From: Bacteroidales bacterium
GTDB lineage: Bacteria; Bacteroidota; Bacteroidia; Bacteroidales; Muribaculaceae
Assembly: GCA_004552485.1 (NCBI GenBank)
Contig: SFOH01000038.1
Location: forward strand, 1 to 25,628
DNA length: 25,628 nucleotides
Reading direction: 5' to 3'
Shown here: positions 1 through 7,330 of the stretch, piece after piece
Numbering within the stretch: position 1 is the first letter of the stretch
Layout of the letters: each line of letters begins with the position of its first letter
Made by a program: the position numbers and the translations under genes
Notes under the pieces: model-generated
Database searches by the model: none
Seen by the model: only the letters and a program-made list of their open reading frames with translations
What the model was told of the DNA's origin: nothing

Positions 1-39
1 GGGTCAGCGGATTTTTCCGGTGGGTGGGGAAGATGTCAG
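1..39 (+). repeat. Left terminal inverted repeat of the IS
   Basis: The outer end reads GGGTCAGCGGATTTTTCCGG and continues to base 39. It matches the reverse complement of 1424-1462 with one mismatch (A33 against G). This is the presumed transposase binding and cleavage end. Confidence 0.93.
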
Positions 40-61
40 AGTATAGTGTTATCTTTGCAAA

Positions 62-412
62 ATGAAACCAGACCAACTACTCAGAGCAATCCTCCCCGAA
101 GTGTTGATAGACAACTTCGACATTGATCGATTTGAAAAAAGCGATACCCGTTTTGACATATGGCTTGACGAGAAGAAAGAGCAACTTAGCGAAGATAAGT
201 ACAACAAAAACATAATCTCCTACGGTTTTGGAGATTACCGCACCATACAGGATTATCCGATACGTGGACGGGCCACATACCTGCATGTGCGGAAGCGCAA
301 GTGGCTTGACAAGGCCACCGGCGAGATATTCAGCTATGAATGGGATGTATCCGAGTTCGACGGCACACGACTTAACGCCGAGTTCGTGGCTTTTTTAAAA
401 GAGGGAGATTGA
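62..412 (+). CDS. ISAon1-type transposase N-terminal region protein (orfA)
   Basis: This 116-residue protein opens the IS coding region 22 bp inside the left repeat. It is acidic and lysine-rich. Its second half (about residues 55-110: YRTIQDYPIRGRATYLHVRK, then KWLDKATGEIFSYEW) resembles the small N-terminal transposase-region proteins of Bacteroidales ISL3 elements, which probably help bind the ends. No catalytic residues are visible. It ends at a TGA (410-412) that overlaps the second open frame (399-1427) by 14 bp, so it is likely made both alone and as the front of a frameshifted full transposase. The family assignment is from recognition of the two-protein layout; the DNA-binding role is inferred. 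Confidence 0.8.
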   Translation: MKPDQLLRAILPEVLIDNFDIDRFEKSDTRFDIWLDEKKEQLSEDKYNKNIISYGFGDYRTIQDYPIRGRATYLHVRKRKWLDKATGEIFSYEWDVSEFDGTRLNAEFVAFLKEGD

Positions 413-413
413 A
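401..413 (+). other. Candidate +1 translational frameshift site joining orfA to orfB
   Basis: orfA ends GAG GGA GAT TGA, and skipping the T at 410 gives GAT-(T)-GAA, entering the second frame exactly at the stop. A purine-rich GAGGGAG (401-407) sits 2 nt before the UGA, the same geometry as the prfB (release factor 2) +1 shift. The second frame opens at 399 and has no ATG, GTG or TTG until 546, yet its residues in between (TLAARNGLNGQTLRKQYKEI) look like a helix-turn-helix that should be part of the protein. The mechanism is an inference; reinitiation or a mutation are alternatives. Confidence 0.45.
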
Positions 414-545
414 AGCACCCCCGTCAGCATATCAACTCTTGCCGCACGCAATGGCCTAAACGGTCAGACATTACGTAAACAGTACAAGGAAATAATCAGT
501 GATTACCGGATATGGGATCAGCTGGACCATGCAGAGGAATATATA

Positions 546-1427
546 TTGTATCCTGAAAATTTCGGGGAGGACATGAGTCTTGACGAGACCTGTCTGAGCA
601 ATGGCGATGTCTACACCATACTGACCAATAAAGCCGCGCATGGCGGCAAAGGGGCTCTTGCGGCGATGGTTCGCGGCGTGGCAAGCGACACTGTGTCGGC
701 AATACTGAGAAAAGTCTCGTTGAAACAGCGTCTCTTGGTCAAAACCGTCACGACAGATCTTTCTTCGGCCATGATGCTTACCGTCAGAAACGTGTTCCCC
801 GGCGCATCGCTTGTCAATGACCGGTTCCATGTCCAGCAGCTCATCTCCGAAGCCGTTGACCAACTGAGGATACGACACCGTTGGGAAGTCCTCGATGCCG
901 AGAACAAGGCAATCAGGGAGCATCGTCAAAAGCGAAAGGAAGCAAAGTCAAGAGAAGAACGCGATCTGATCGGACAATGGGAACCCGAGAGGATGGAGAA
1001 CGGCGAGACTATGCCGCAGATTATGGCACGAAGCCGGCATATTATACTCAAACACAAATCAAAATGGAACGAGCAGCAGAAAATACGTGCCCGTATATTG
1101 TTCAGATTGTTCCCCGATTTGGAAAAGGCATACGGTCTGTTTCTAAAGCTCGTGGATATATTCAACGAGAAAACCTCTGCCGGAGTCGCCAGGCTGAATC
1201 TGGCCAGGTGGTACAATGAAGTGGAAGCTTTCGGAAATAACGAATTCAACAAGGTCCTGGAGACTTTCGAGAACCACAACACCACAATAATCAACTATTT
1301 CGAACGGAGGCTCACCAATGCATCTGCGGAATCCTTCAATGCCAAAATCAAAGCATTCAGAACCCAATTCCGCGGAGTAGGAGACATCAAATTCTTCATG
1401 TTCAGACTGGCAACACTATACTCCTGA
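546..1427 (+). CDS. ISL3-family DDE transposase, catalytic part (orfB)
   Basis: The DDE transposase cuts and joins the IS ends. Counting from the TTG at 546 (293 residues), the candidate catalytic residues are D13 in SLDET, the D in KTVTTDLSSAM (around residue 74), and the E in NASAESFNAKIKAF near the C-terminus. The last motif, followed by FRGVGD, is typical of ISL3 enzymes. A basic, charged stretch (around residues 115-140) lies between the second D and the E. The TTG is only the first possible start. The same frame is open back to 399 and those about 49 codons encode a helix-turn-helix-like segment, so the real product probably begins in orfA through frameshifting. There is no internal stop, so the gene looks active or recently active. 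Its base composition is AT-richer than the flanking genes. Confidence 0.85.
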   Translation: MYPENFGEDMSLDETCLSNGDVYTILTNKAAHGGKGALAAMVRGVASDTVSAILRKVSLKQRLLVKTVTTDLSSAMMLTVRNVFPGASLVNDRFHVQQLISEAVDQLRIRHRWEVLDAENKAIREHRQKRKEAKSREERDLIGQWEPERMENGETMPQIMARSRHIILKHKSKWNEQQKIRARILFRLFPDLEKAYGLFLKLVDIFNEKTSAGVARLNLARWYNEVEAFGNNEFNKVLETFENHNTTIINYFERRLTNASAESFNAKIKAFRTQFRGVGDIKFFMFRLATLYS

Positions 1428-2632
1428 CACCTTCCCCACCCACCGGAAAAATCCGCTGACCCGCCGACGCGGATGAAGGCGTCGATGGCGGCGTCAAGCT
1501 GGGGACGGGTGTGCGCCGCGGAGAGCTGGACGCGGATGCGGGCCTGGTCTTTGGGAACGACGGGGTAGTAGAAGCCGGTGACGTAGATGCCCTCCTGCTG
1601 CATGGCGGCAGCGAACTCCTGAGAGAGGCGGGCGTCGTAGAGCATGACGGCGCAGATGGCGCTCTGCGTGGGTTTGATGTCGAAGCCGGCCTCGAGCATG
1701 CGGGTGCGGAAGTATTCGACGTTCTCCATGAGGCGTGTGTGGAGCTCGTCGCTCTCGGAGAGGATGCGGAACATTTCGATGCTGGCGCCGACGATGGCGG
1801 GAGCCACGGAGTTGGAGAAGAGGTAGGGACGCGAGCGCTGGCGCAGCATGTCGATGATTTCCTTGGGGCCGGTGGTAAAGCCGCCCATGGCGCCGCCGAA
1901 CGATTTGCCGAGGGTACCGGTGAAGATGTCGATGCGGCCGTAGAGGTTGAATTTCTCGGCGACGCCGCGGCCGGTGGGACCGACTACGCCGGCGGAGTGG
2001 CTCTCGTCCACCATCACCAGGGCGTCGTATTTCTCGGCGAGGTCGCAGATTTTGTCCATGGGGGCGACGTTGCCGTCCATGGAGAAGACGCCGTCGGTGG
2101 CGATGATGCGGAATCGCTGGGCCTGGGCCTGTTTGAGGCACTCTTCGAGCTGGTCCATGTCAGCGTTGGCATAGCGGTAGCGTTTGGCTTTGCAGAGGCG
2201 CACGCCGTCGATGATGGAGGCGTGGTTGAGGGCGTCGGAGATGATGGCGTCCTGTTCGGTGAGGAGGGGCTCGAAGAGGCCGCCGTTGGCGTCGAAGCAG
2301 GCGGCGTAGAGGATGGTGTCCTCGGTGTGGAAGTATTCGGAGATGGCGCGCTCGAGCTGTTTGTGGAGGTCCTGGGTGCCGCAGATGAAGCGCACGGAAC
2401 TCATGCCGTAGCCGTGGGTGTCCATGGCGGCTTTGGCGGCGGCGATGAGGCGCGAATCGTCGGCGAGGCCGAGGTAGTTGTTGGCGCAGAAGTTGAGGAC
2501 GTCGCCCTCGGCGCCCTGCACTTTTATGTCGGCGCTCTGGGGGGTTGTGATGATTCGCTCGTTCTTGTAGAGGCCGGCGTCGCGGATGCCCTGAAGCTCG
2601 GTCTCGAGGTGTTTTTTGAAGTTAGTATACAT
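1295..2632 (-). CDS. kbl: 2-amino-3-ketobutyrate CoA ligase, C-terminus replaced by IS sequence
   Basis: This PLP enzyme of the alpha-oxoamine synthase family cleaves 2-amino-3-ketobutyrate with CoA to glycine and acetyl-CoA, the second step of threonine breakdown. Diagnostic features are NFCANNYLGLA (about residues 47-57), TDGVFSMDGN, the DESHSAG aspartate that binds the PLP ring, and the Schiff-base lysine K243 in GTLGKSFGG. Genuine sequence ends at residue 390 (FIRVG, base 1463). The frame then reads 55 IS-encoded residues to a stop at 1295. Family members run to about 395-398 residues, so only some 5-8 native residues are lost, and activity may survive. The native stop and any terminator are also displaced. 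The gene is transcribed divergently from tdh. The start ATG at 2632 fits the family N-terminus. Enzyme identity is secure; functionality is uncertain. Confidence 0.9.
   Translation of the reverse strand: MYTNFKKHLETELQGIRDAGLYKNERIITTPQSADIKVQGAEGDVLNFCANNYLGLADDSRLIAAAKAAMDTHGYGMSSVRFICGTQDLHKQLERAISEYFHTEDTILYAACFDANGGLFEPLLTEQDAIISDALNHASIIDGVRLCKAKRYRYANADMDQLEECLKQAQAQRFRIIATDGVFSMDGNVAPMDKICDLAEKYDALVMVDESHSAGVVGPTGRGVAEKFNLYGRIDIFTGTLGKSFGGAMGGFTTGPKEIIDMLRQRSRPYLFSNSVAPAIVGASIEMFRILSESDELHTRLMENVEYFRTRMLEAGFDIKPTQSAICAVMLYDARLSQEFAAAMQQEGIYVTGFYYPVVPKDQARIRVQLSAAHTRPQLDAAIDAFIRVGGSADFSGGWGRCQEYSVASLNMKNLMSPTPRNWVLNALILALKDSADALVSLRSK
1424..1462 (-). repeat. Right terminal inverted repeat of the IS
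   Basis: This is the mirror of bases 1-39 (38 of 39 identical). The TGA stop codon of the second transposase frame (1425-1427) lies inside this repeat, so the coding region runs right to the end of the element. On the minus strand the repeat encodes the first foreign residues fused to truncated Kbl. Confidence 0.93.
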
Positions 2633-2693
2633 ATTATTGCTGAATTTTTAAGGTGTTGACAAAGCTTTTCATGTTCGGCGAAAAATTTTCTCC

Positions 2694-2701
2694 CAAAAGT
2701 A
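2694..2701 (-). promoter_or_regulatory. Probable -7 box of the kbl promoter
   Basis: The minus strand reads TACTTTTG, matching the Bacteroidota -7 consensus TAnnTTTG, about 60 bp upstream of the kbl ATG. No TTTG-like -33 box is found at 19-21 bp, so the call rests on one element. Confidence 0.5.
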
Positions 2702-2724
2702 CGCATAAATTTTGAGAAAAATGC

Positions 2725-2732
2725 TATTTTTG
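2725..2732 (+). promoter_or_regulatory. Probable -7 box of the tdh-xth promoter
   Basis: TATTTTTG followed by C matches TAnnTTTG and lies 33 bp before the tdh ATG. A convincing -33 box is missing. With the kbl box at 2694-2701 it makes a compact divergent promoter region (2633-2765), which would allow shared control of the two threonine-degradation genes. Confidence 0.5.
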
Positions 2733-2765
2733 CAGACGAAATAATCTCTCAGAACCATTCAGCAC

Positions 2766-3755
2766 ATGAAAAATATACTAATCATCGGAGCTACGGGTCA
2801 GATAGGTTCGGAACTGACCATGCTACTTAGGAAGCGCTACGGCAATTCGCACGTAGTTGCGGGGTATATCCACGGAGCGGAACCCAAGGGAGAGCTTGCT
2901 GAAAGCGGTCCCTCGGCCGTGGTAGACATCACCGACGCGCCGGCCATCGCCGACGCTGTGCGCAAGTATGACATAGACACGATTTACAACCTGGCGGCGC
3001 TGCTGAGCGCTGTTGCGGAGGCGCGTCCCCAGCTGGCGTGGAAGATAGGCGTCGGCGGCCTCTACAATGTGCTGGAGGTGGCCCGCGAGCACGGCTGCGC
3101 GGTCTTCACGCCCAGCTCCATCGGCTCTTTCGGCCCGGACACGCCTCACGACGGCACGCCGCAGGACACCATCCAGCGCCCGCAGACAATCTACGGCGTC
3201 ACCAAGGTCACCGGCGAGCTGCTCAGCGACTACTATGCCCGTCGCTTCGGCGTGGACACGCGCTCGGTGCGCTTCCCCGGTCTCATAAGCTATGTGGCGC
3301 CCCCGGGCGGCGGCACTACGGACTATGCCGTCGACATCTTCTACTCGGCCGTGCGCGGCGAGGAGTTCCGCTGCCCCATCGCCCCGGGCACGTTCATGGA
3401 CATGATGTACATGCCTGACGCCCTGCGTGCCGCCATCCTCATCATGGAGGCCGACCCGACGCGCCTGGTCCACCGCAATTCGTTCAACATCGCCTCCATG
3501 AGCTTCGACCCGGAGATTATCGCGGCCAAAATCCGCGAGCTCGTCCCCGGCTTCCGGATGGTCTACGACGTTGATCCGCTGCGTCAGAGCATCGCCGAGT
3601 CGTGGCCCAACTCGCTGGACGACAGCTGTGCCCGCGCCGAGTGGGACTGGCGTCCGCAGTACGACCTCGACGCCATGGCCCGCGACATGGTGGAGAAACT
3701 GCGCGTGAAACTGGGCGTCGACCAAAACTCCAACATCGCCTGCCATGCCTGCTGA
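2766..3755 (+). CDS. tdh: L-threonine 3-dehydrogenase, SDR/epimerase type
   Basis: This enzyme oxidises L-threonine to 2-amino-3-ketobutyrate with NAD+, feeding the product to Kbl encoded divergently next door. The protein (329 residues) is an extended short-chain dehydrogenase, not the zinc-dependent type of E. coli. It has the Rossmann motif GATGQIG (residues 8-14), a catalytic serine in FTPSSIGSFGP, and the YxxxK pair in IYGVTK. Segments LRFPG-like (VRFPGLIS), PPGGGTTDYAVDIFY and FMDMMYMPDALRA are typical of this threonine dehydrogenase group and separate it from UDP-galactose epimerases. Length is close to the family's roughly 315-320 residues, with a slightly longer tail. The stop overlaps the xth start by 11 bp, implying translational coupling. 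Pathway role is inferred from family plus the kbl neighbour. Confidence 0.92.
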   Translation: MKNILIIGATGQIGSELTMLLRKRYGNSHVVAGYIHGAEPKGELAESGPSAVVDITDAPAIADAVRKYDIDTIYNLAALLSAVAEARPQLAWKIGVGGLYNVLEVAREHGCAVFTPSSIGSFGPDTPHDGTPQDTIQRPQTIYGVTKVTGELLSDYYARRFGVDTRSVRFPGLISYVAPPGGGTTDYAVDIFYSAVRGEEFRCPIAPGTFMDMMYMPDALRAAILIMEADPTRLVHRNSFNIASMSFDPEIIAAKIRELVPGFRMVYDVDPLRQSIAESWPNSLDDSCARAEWDWRPQYDLDAMARDMVEKLRVKLGVDQNSNIACHAC

Positions 3756-4515
3756 GAAACCCCTGCGCCTCTTCTCCTGGAACGTGAACGGTCTGCGCGC
3801 CGTGCTCACCAAGGGCTTCGGCGACATCTTCGCCGCGGCCGACGCCGACATGTACTGCCTCCAGGAGACGAAGCTCCAGGAGGGGCAGGTGACCATCGAC
3901 TATCCCGGCTACTCCGTCTTTTGGAACTGCGCCGAGAAGAAGGGCTACTCGGGCACGGCCGTGCTCACGCGGCGCCGTCCCGTGGCCGTCACGCGCGGCA
4001 TAGGGCGCGAGGAGCACGACCACGAGGGACGCGTGCTCACGCTCGAATACGAGGACTTTTTCCTGGTGTGTGTCTACGTGCCCAACTCTCAGACGGAGCT
4101 CAAGCGCCTCGACTACCGCATGGCCTGGGAGGAAGCCTTCCGCGAATACGTCACGGGGCTCGACCGCCTCAAGCCCGTCATCATCTGCGGCGACATGAAT
4201 GTGGCCCATCAGGACATCGACCTGCGCAACCCCAAGACCAACCGCCACAATCCGGGCTTCACGGACGAGGAGCGCGCCGCCTTCACGGCCCTTTTGGACG
4301 CGGGTTTCGCCGACACATTCCGCGAACTAAACCCCGACAAGCAGACGTTCAGCTGGTGGAGCTACCGCTTTCAGTCGCGCGCCAAGGACATCGGCTGGCG
4401 CATCGACTATTTCCTGGTCTCGCGCCGGCTCATGGACTCTGTCACGGCCGCCGACATCCACACGGACATCCTCGGCTCGGACCACTGCCCCGTTTCGATA
4501 ACCGTCAAGCTCTGA
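3745..4515 (+). CDS. xth: Exodeoxyribonuclease III (AP endonuclease)
   Basis: This cytoplasmic enzyme incises DNA at abasic sites and removes 3' blocking groups in base-excision repair, using Mg2+. The 256-residue protein is a full-length EEP (exonuclease/endonuclease/phosphatase) domain. N13 lies in LFSWNVNGLRA, metal-binding E41 in CLQETKLQ, Y111 in VCVYVPNS, D150 and N152 in GDMNVAHQDIDL, and H247 in the closing GSDHCPVSI. WWSYRFQSRAKDIGWRIDYF is characteristic of Xth rather than sphingomyelinases or Nape-type relatives. Its ATG lies inside the end of tdh (11-bp overlap), so the two are co-transcribed, although their jobs are unrelated. It converges on recG with only 15 bp between the stops and no terminator visible in that gap. 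Confidence 0.94.
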   Translation: MPAEKPLRLFSWNVNGLRAVLTKGFGDIFAAADADMYCLQETKLQEGQVTIDYPGYSVFWNCAEKKGYSGTAVLTRRRPVAVTRGIGREEHDHEGRVLTLEYEDFFLVCVYVPNSQTELKRLDYRMAWEEAFREYVTGLDRLKPVIICGDMNVAHQDIDLRNPKTNRHNPGFTDEERAAFTALLDAGFADTFRELNPDKQTFSWWSYRFQSRAKDIGWRIDYFLVSRRLMDSVTAADIHTDILGSDHCPVSITVKL

Positions 4516-4530
4516 GTAACACCCTAAGTA

Positions 4531-6627
4531 TCAGCTGATTTTGCCCCAGTCCATGGTCCGCGCCGTGTTCAACGCAAGTGTGCGCGAGAAGACGCGATTG
4601 TAGGGCGCCGTCAGCGTCGGGTCGTCGTCGAGGATGCGCTCGGCATAGCGCCGTGCAAGCTGTATGAAGCGTCCGTCCGTTGCCAGGTTCGAGATTCGCA
4701 GCTCGAAGGCCAGGCCGCTCTGACGCGTGCCCTCGATGTCGCCGGGGCCGCGCATCTTCATGTCCTCCTCGGCGATGATGAAGCCGTCGGAGGTGTGCGT
4801 CATCAGCTCGAGGCGCTTGCGCGTGTCGCGGCCGATATTGTGCTTAGACATCAGAATGCAATAGCTCTGGTCGGCGCCGCGGCCCACGCGTCCGCGCAGC
4901 TGGTGGAGCTGCGAGAGGCCGAAGCACTCGGCGTTTTCGATAATCATGGTGGTGGCGTTGGGCACGTTCACACCCACCTCAATCACCGTCGTGGCCACGA
5001 GGATGCGCGCCTCGCCGCTGACAAACGTTCCCATCTGATAGTCTTTCGTCTCCGGCTTCATCTTGCCGTGGACAAACGCCACCTTGTACTGCGGGAATGT
5101 CTCGCGAATGACCTCGTAGCCGTCCTCGAGGCTCTTGAGATCGAGCTTCTCGTTCTCCTCGATGAGCGGGTAGACGATGTAGGCCTGGCGCCCGGCACGC
5201 AGCTGAGCGCCCAGGCCTTTGTAGACCTGCAGGCGGTTGTCCTCGTAGCGCAGATACGTCGCCACGGGCTTGCGTCCCGGCGGCAACTCGTCGATGACGG
5301 AGACATCGAGGTCGCCGTATAGGGTCATTGCCAGGGTACGCGGAATGGGAGTAGCGGTCATCACCAGCACGTGCGGGGCAGGATTGTTCTTCTGCCACAG
5401 GCGGGCGCGCTGGGCCACGCCGAAGCGGTGCTGCTCGTCGATGACGGCGAGGCCGAGGTTGCGGAACTGCACCGTGTCCTCGACCAGGGCGTGGGTGCCC
5501 ACCAACAGCTGCACCGAGCCATCGAGGAGGCCCGCGTGGATGCTCTCACGCTCTTTCTTGCGGGTGGAGCCGGTGAGGAGGCGCACGTCGATGCCTATGG
5601 GCGCAGCCATGGCGCGCAGGGTCTCATAGTGCTGAGTGGCAAGGATTTCGGTCGGCGCCATCAGACACGCCTGGGCGCCGTTGTCGATGGCCAGGAGCAT
5701 GCACATGAGCGCCACCAAGGTCTTGCCCGAGCCCACGTCGCCCTGCACGAGGCGGTTCATCTGCCGGCCCGAGCGCATGTCCTCGCGCACCTCGCGGATA
5801 ACGCGCTTCTGCGCCCCGGTCAGCGCGAACGGCAGCTGCTCCGAGTAGAAACGGTTGAAGAAATGCCCCACGTGGGCGAAGACGGCGCCGTGGCTCTCCG
5901 TCTTGTTGCGGCGTGCCGTGCGCAGTATATCTGTCTGAATATAAAGCAGTTCCTCTATTTTCAGACGCTCGCGGGCGCGGCGCAGCGACTCCGGGTCGCG
6001 AGGCGAGTGCACGGCCACCAACGACTCGCGCAGCCCCGGCAACTTCAGCTCGCCGAGGACCATCGGCGGCAGCGTCTCCTCCAGGTCGGGATACCTCTCC
6101 AGCACATTGACAATCCACTGATGAATATGCCGCGAGGTGACGCCGCGCTGGCGCAGCCGATCGGTGAGCGGGTAGACGGCATGAAGGCCTTCGCCGGCGC
6201 CGGGCTTCTCGGCGGGGTCCACCTCCGGGTGAATCATCGACCACGTGCGCGTGGCCTCGTAGAGCGAGGGCTTGCCGTAGAGGAAGTAGTCGGTGCCCGT
6301 CTGATAGGCTTTCTGAATACCGGCTATTCCCTTGAACCACAGCACCTCGATGGTACGCGTGCCGTCCGTGAACAGACCGATGAGGCGCTTCTTGGCGCCC
6401 TCGCCCTGGGTGTTGAAGGTGACGAAGCGTCCGCGAATCTGCACGGCGGGCATCTCGCCGGCAAAGTCGGCGATGCGGTATGTGCGGCTGCGGTCCACGT
6501 AGGTGCGCGGGAAATACTGCACCAGGTCGTAGGCCGTGGCAATGTTCAGCTCGCTCTTGAGCAGCTCGCCGCGCGTGGGGCCTATGCCCTTGACGAACTT
6601 AATCTCGACGTTTCGCAGACGGTTCAT
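4531..6627 (-). CDS. recG: ATP-dependent DNA helicase RecG
   Basis: RecG is a superfamily 2 helicase that remodels stalled forks and branched DNA. The 698-residue protein has the usual order. An N-terminal helical/wedge OB-fold segment (about residues 1-200) begins with the KGIGPTRGELL motif. Walker A GDVGSGKT lies near residue 297. DEQH (VIDEQHRFG) lies near residue 394, followed by VMTATPIPRTLA. The C-terminal helicase lobe has VATTVIEVGVNVPNAT and the motif VI QLRGRVGRG near residue 577. The tail contains the TRQSG element seen in RecG. Length matches the family. It is the last gene of glyA-ispD-recG, starting at ATG 6627, 7 nt after the ispD stop, and so is expected to depend on the glyA promoter. 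Confidence 0.96.
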   Translation of the reverse strand: MNRLRNVEIKFVKGIGPTRGELLKSELNIATAYDLVQYFPRTYVDRSRTYRIADFAGEMPAVQIRGRFVTFNTQGEGAKKRLIGLFTDGTRTIEVLWFKGIAGIQKAYQTGTDYFLYGKPSLYEATRTWSMIHPEVDPAEKPGAGEGLHAVYPLTDRLRQRGVTSRHIHQWIVNVLERYPDLEETLPPMVLGELKLPGLRESLVAVHSPRDPESLRRARERLKIEELLYIQTDILRTARRNKTESHGAVFAHVGHFFNRFYSEQLPFALTGAQKRVIREVREDMRSGRQMNRLVQGDVGSGKTLVALMCMLLAIDNGAQACLMAPTEILATQHYETLRAMAAPIGIDVRLLTGSTRKKERESIHAGLLDGSVQLLVGTHALVEDTVQFRNLGLAVIDEQHRFGVAQRARLWQKNNPAPHVLVMTATPIPRTLAMTLYGDLDVSVIDELPPGRKPVATYLRYEDNRLQVYKGLGAQLRAGRQAYIVYPLIEENEKLDLKSLEDGYEVIRETFPQYKVAFVHGKMKPETKDYQMGTFVSGEARILVATTVIEVGVNVPNATTMIIENAECFGLSQLHQLRGRVGRGADQSYCILMSKHNIGRDTRKRLELMTHTSDGFIIAEEDMKMRGPGDIEGTRQSGLAFELRISNLATDGRFIQLARRYAERILDDDPTLTAPYNRVFSRTLALNTARTMDWGKIS

Positions 6628-6634
6628 GACTCGG

Positions 6635-7330
6635 TTAGTGTTCGGGGCCGTCGGCGGCGTTCATGAGCGCCGCGGCGACGGCGATGTCGCGGGGCCAGGT
6701 GATTTTTATGTTCTCGGGCGAGCCGTCCACCATCGTCACGGGGTGTCCTGCGGCTTCCACCACGGAGGCGTCGTCGGTGAACGACGGCGACAAGGGCGCG
6801 GCATAGGCGCGGCGGAGCACGTCGGCAAGAAAGGCCTGGGGCGTCTGCACGGCGCGGAAGGGGGCTCGGTCGACGGCCATACCCGTGTCGGCGCGGCGCA
6901 GCGAGTCGGTGACGGGCACCACGGGGACGGCGGCGCCATGCTCGGCGGCAGCGGCGAGCACCCCGCTGATGACGGCCCGGCTGACCAGGGGACGCGCCGC
7001 GTCGTGCACCATTATTATATGTGTATCGTCGGGAACTGCGGCCAGGGCATTGCGCACCGACTCGGCACGCGTGGCTCCGCCCTCGGTGACTGCGGGCGAG
7101 ACGTAGCCGTATTCGCGGCAGAGATCGTCCCAAACGCCCCGCATCTCCGGCGCCAGGGCCACGACGACGCGGCAGCCCGGCAGGGCGTTGCGGAAGGCGT
7201 CGATGCTGTGCATCAGCAACGGACGGTCTCCCAACAGGCAGAACTGCTTGGCCACGGCGCCGCCAAAGCGGCTGCCGCTGCCTGCGGCAACCACTATGAC
7301 TGCGATGTCTTTGTTATCGGGGGCGTTCAC
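6635..7330 (-). CDS. ispD: 2-C-methyl-D-erythritol 4-phosphate cytidylyltransferase
   Basis: IspD transfers CMP from CTP to methylerythritol phosphate in the non-mevalonate isoprenoid pathway. The 231-residue protein carries the nucleotide-binding AAGSGSRFG (residues 15-23) with K28 of AVAKQF just behind. The family motifs HDAARPLV, TDSLRR and RAPFRAVQTPQAF follow, then FTDDASVVEAAG and the closing GSPENIKITWPRDI. Translation most likely begins at a GTG (7330), and the glyA stop overlaps it as GTGA, indicating coupled translation. The DNA between glyA and recG is thus continuous coding sequence. Other isoprenoid genes are not in the window. Family identity is clear from the motif set. Confidence 0.95.
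   Translation of the reverse strand: MNAPDNKDIAVIVVAAGSGSRFGGAVAKQFCLLGDRPLLMHSIDAFRNALPGCRVVVALAPEMRGVWDDLCREYGYVSPAVTEGGATRAESVRNALAAVPDDTHIIMVHDAARPLVSRAVISGVLAAAAEHGAAVPVVPVTDSLRRADTGMAVDRAPFRAVQTPQAFLADVLRRAYAAPLSPSFTDDASVVEAAGHPVTMVDGSPENIKITWPRDIAVAAALMNAADGPEH

Larger units (their letters stand above)
1..1462 (+). mobile_element. Complete ISL3-family (ISAon1-like) insertion sequence
   Basis: The element is bounded by near-perfect terminal inverted repeats: 38 of 39 bases match between 1-39 and the reverse complement of 1424-1462. It carries a two-frame transposase (62-412 and 399-1427). The IS interrupts the 3' end of kbl on the minus strand, and intact kbl sequence resumes at 1463. 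ISL3 elements usually make 8-bp target duplications; the right copy would be GCCGACGC at 1463-1470 and the left copy would lie before base 1, outside the window. The window starts exactly on the outer base of the left repeat, which suggests a contig broken at a multicopy IS. Base composition is clearly AT-richer than the flanking genes. The ISL3 assignment rests on the transposase layout (an N-terminal-region protein plus a DDE protein); the ISAon1 subgroup is recognised from memory. Confidence 0.9.

Noticed and set aside
1511..2659. A 382-codon plus-strand frame opposite kbl
   Set aside because: It is the antisense shadow of kbl: the protein is a Gly/Val/Ala/Asp-rich mirror with no domain, as expected in GC-rich DNA. 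Similar long shadows opposite recG, glyA, dnaK, queA and tdh were discarded for the same reason.
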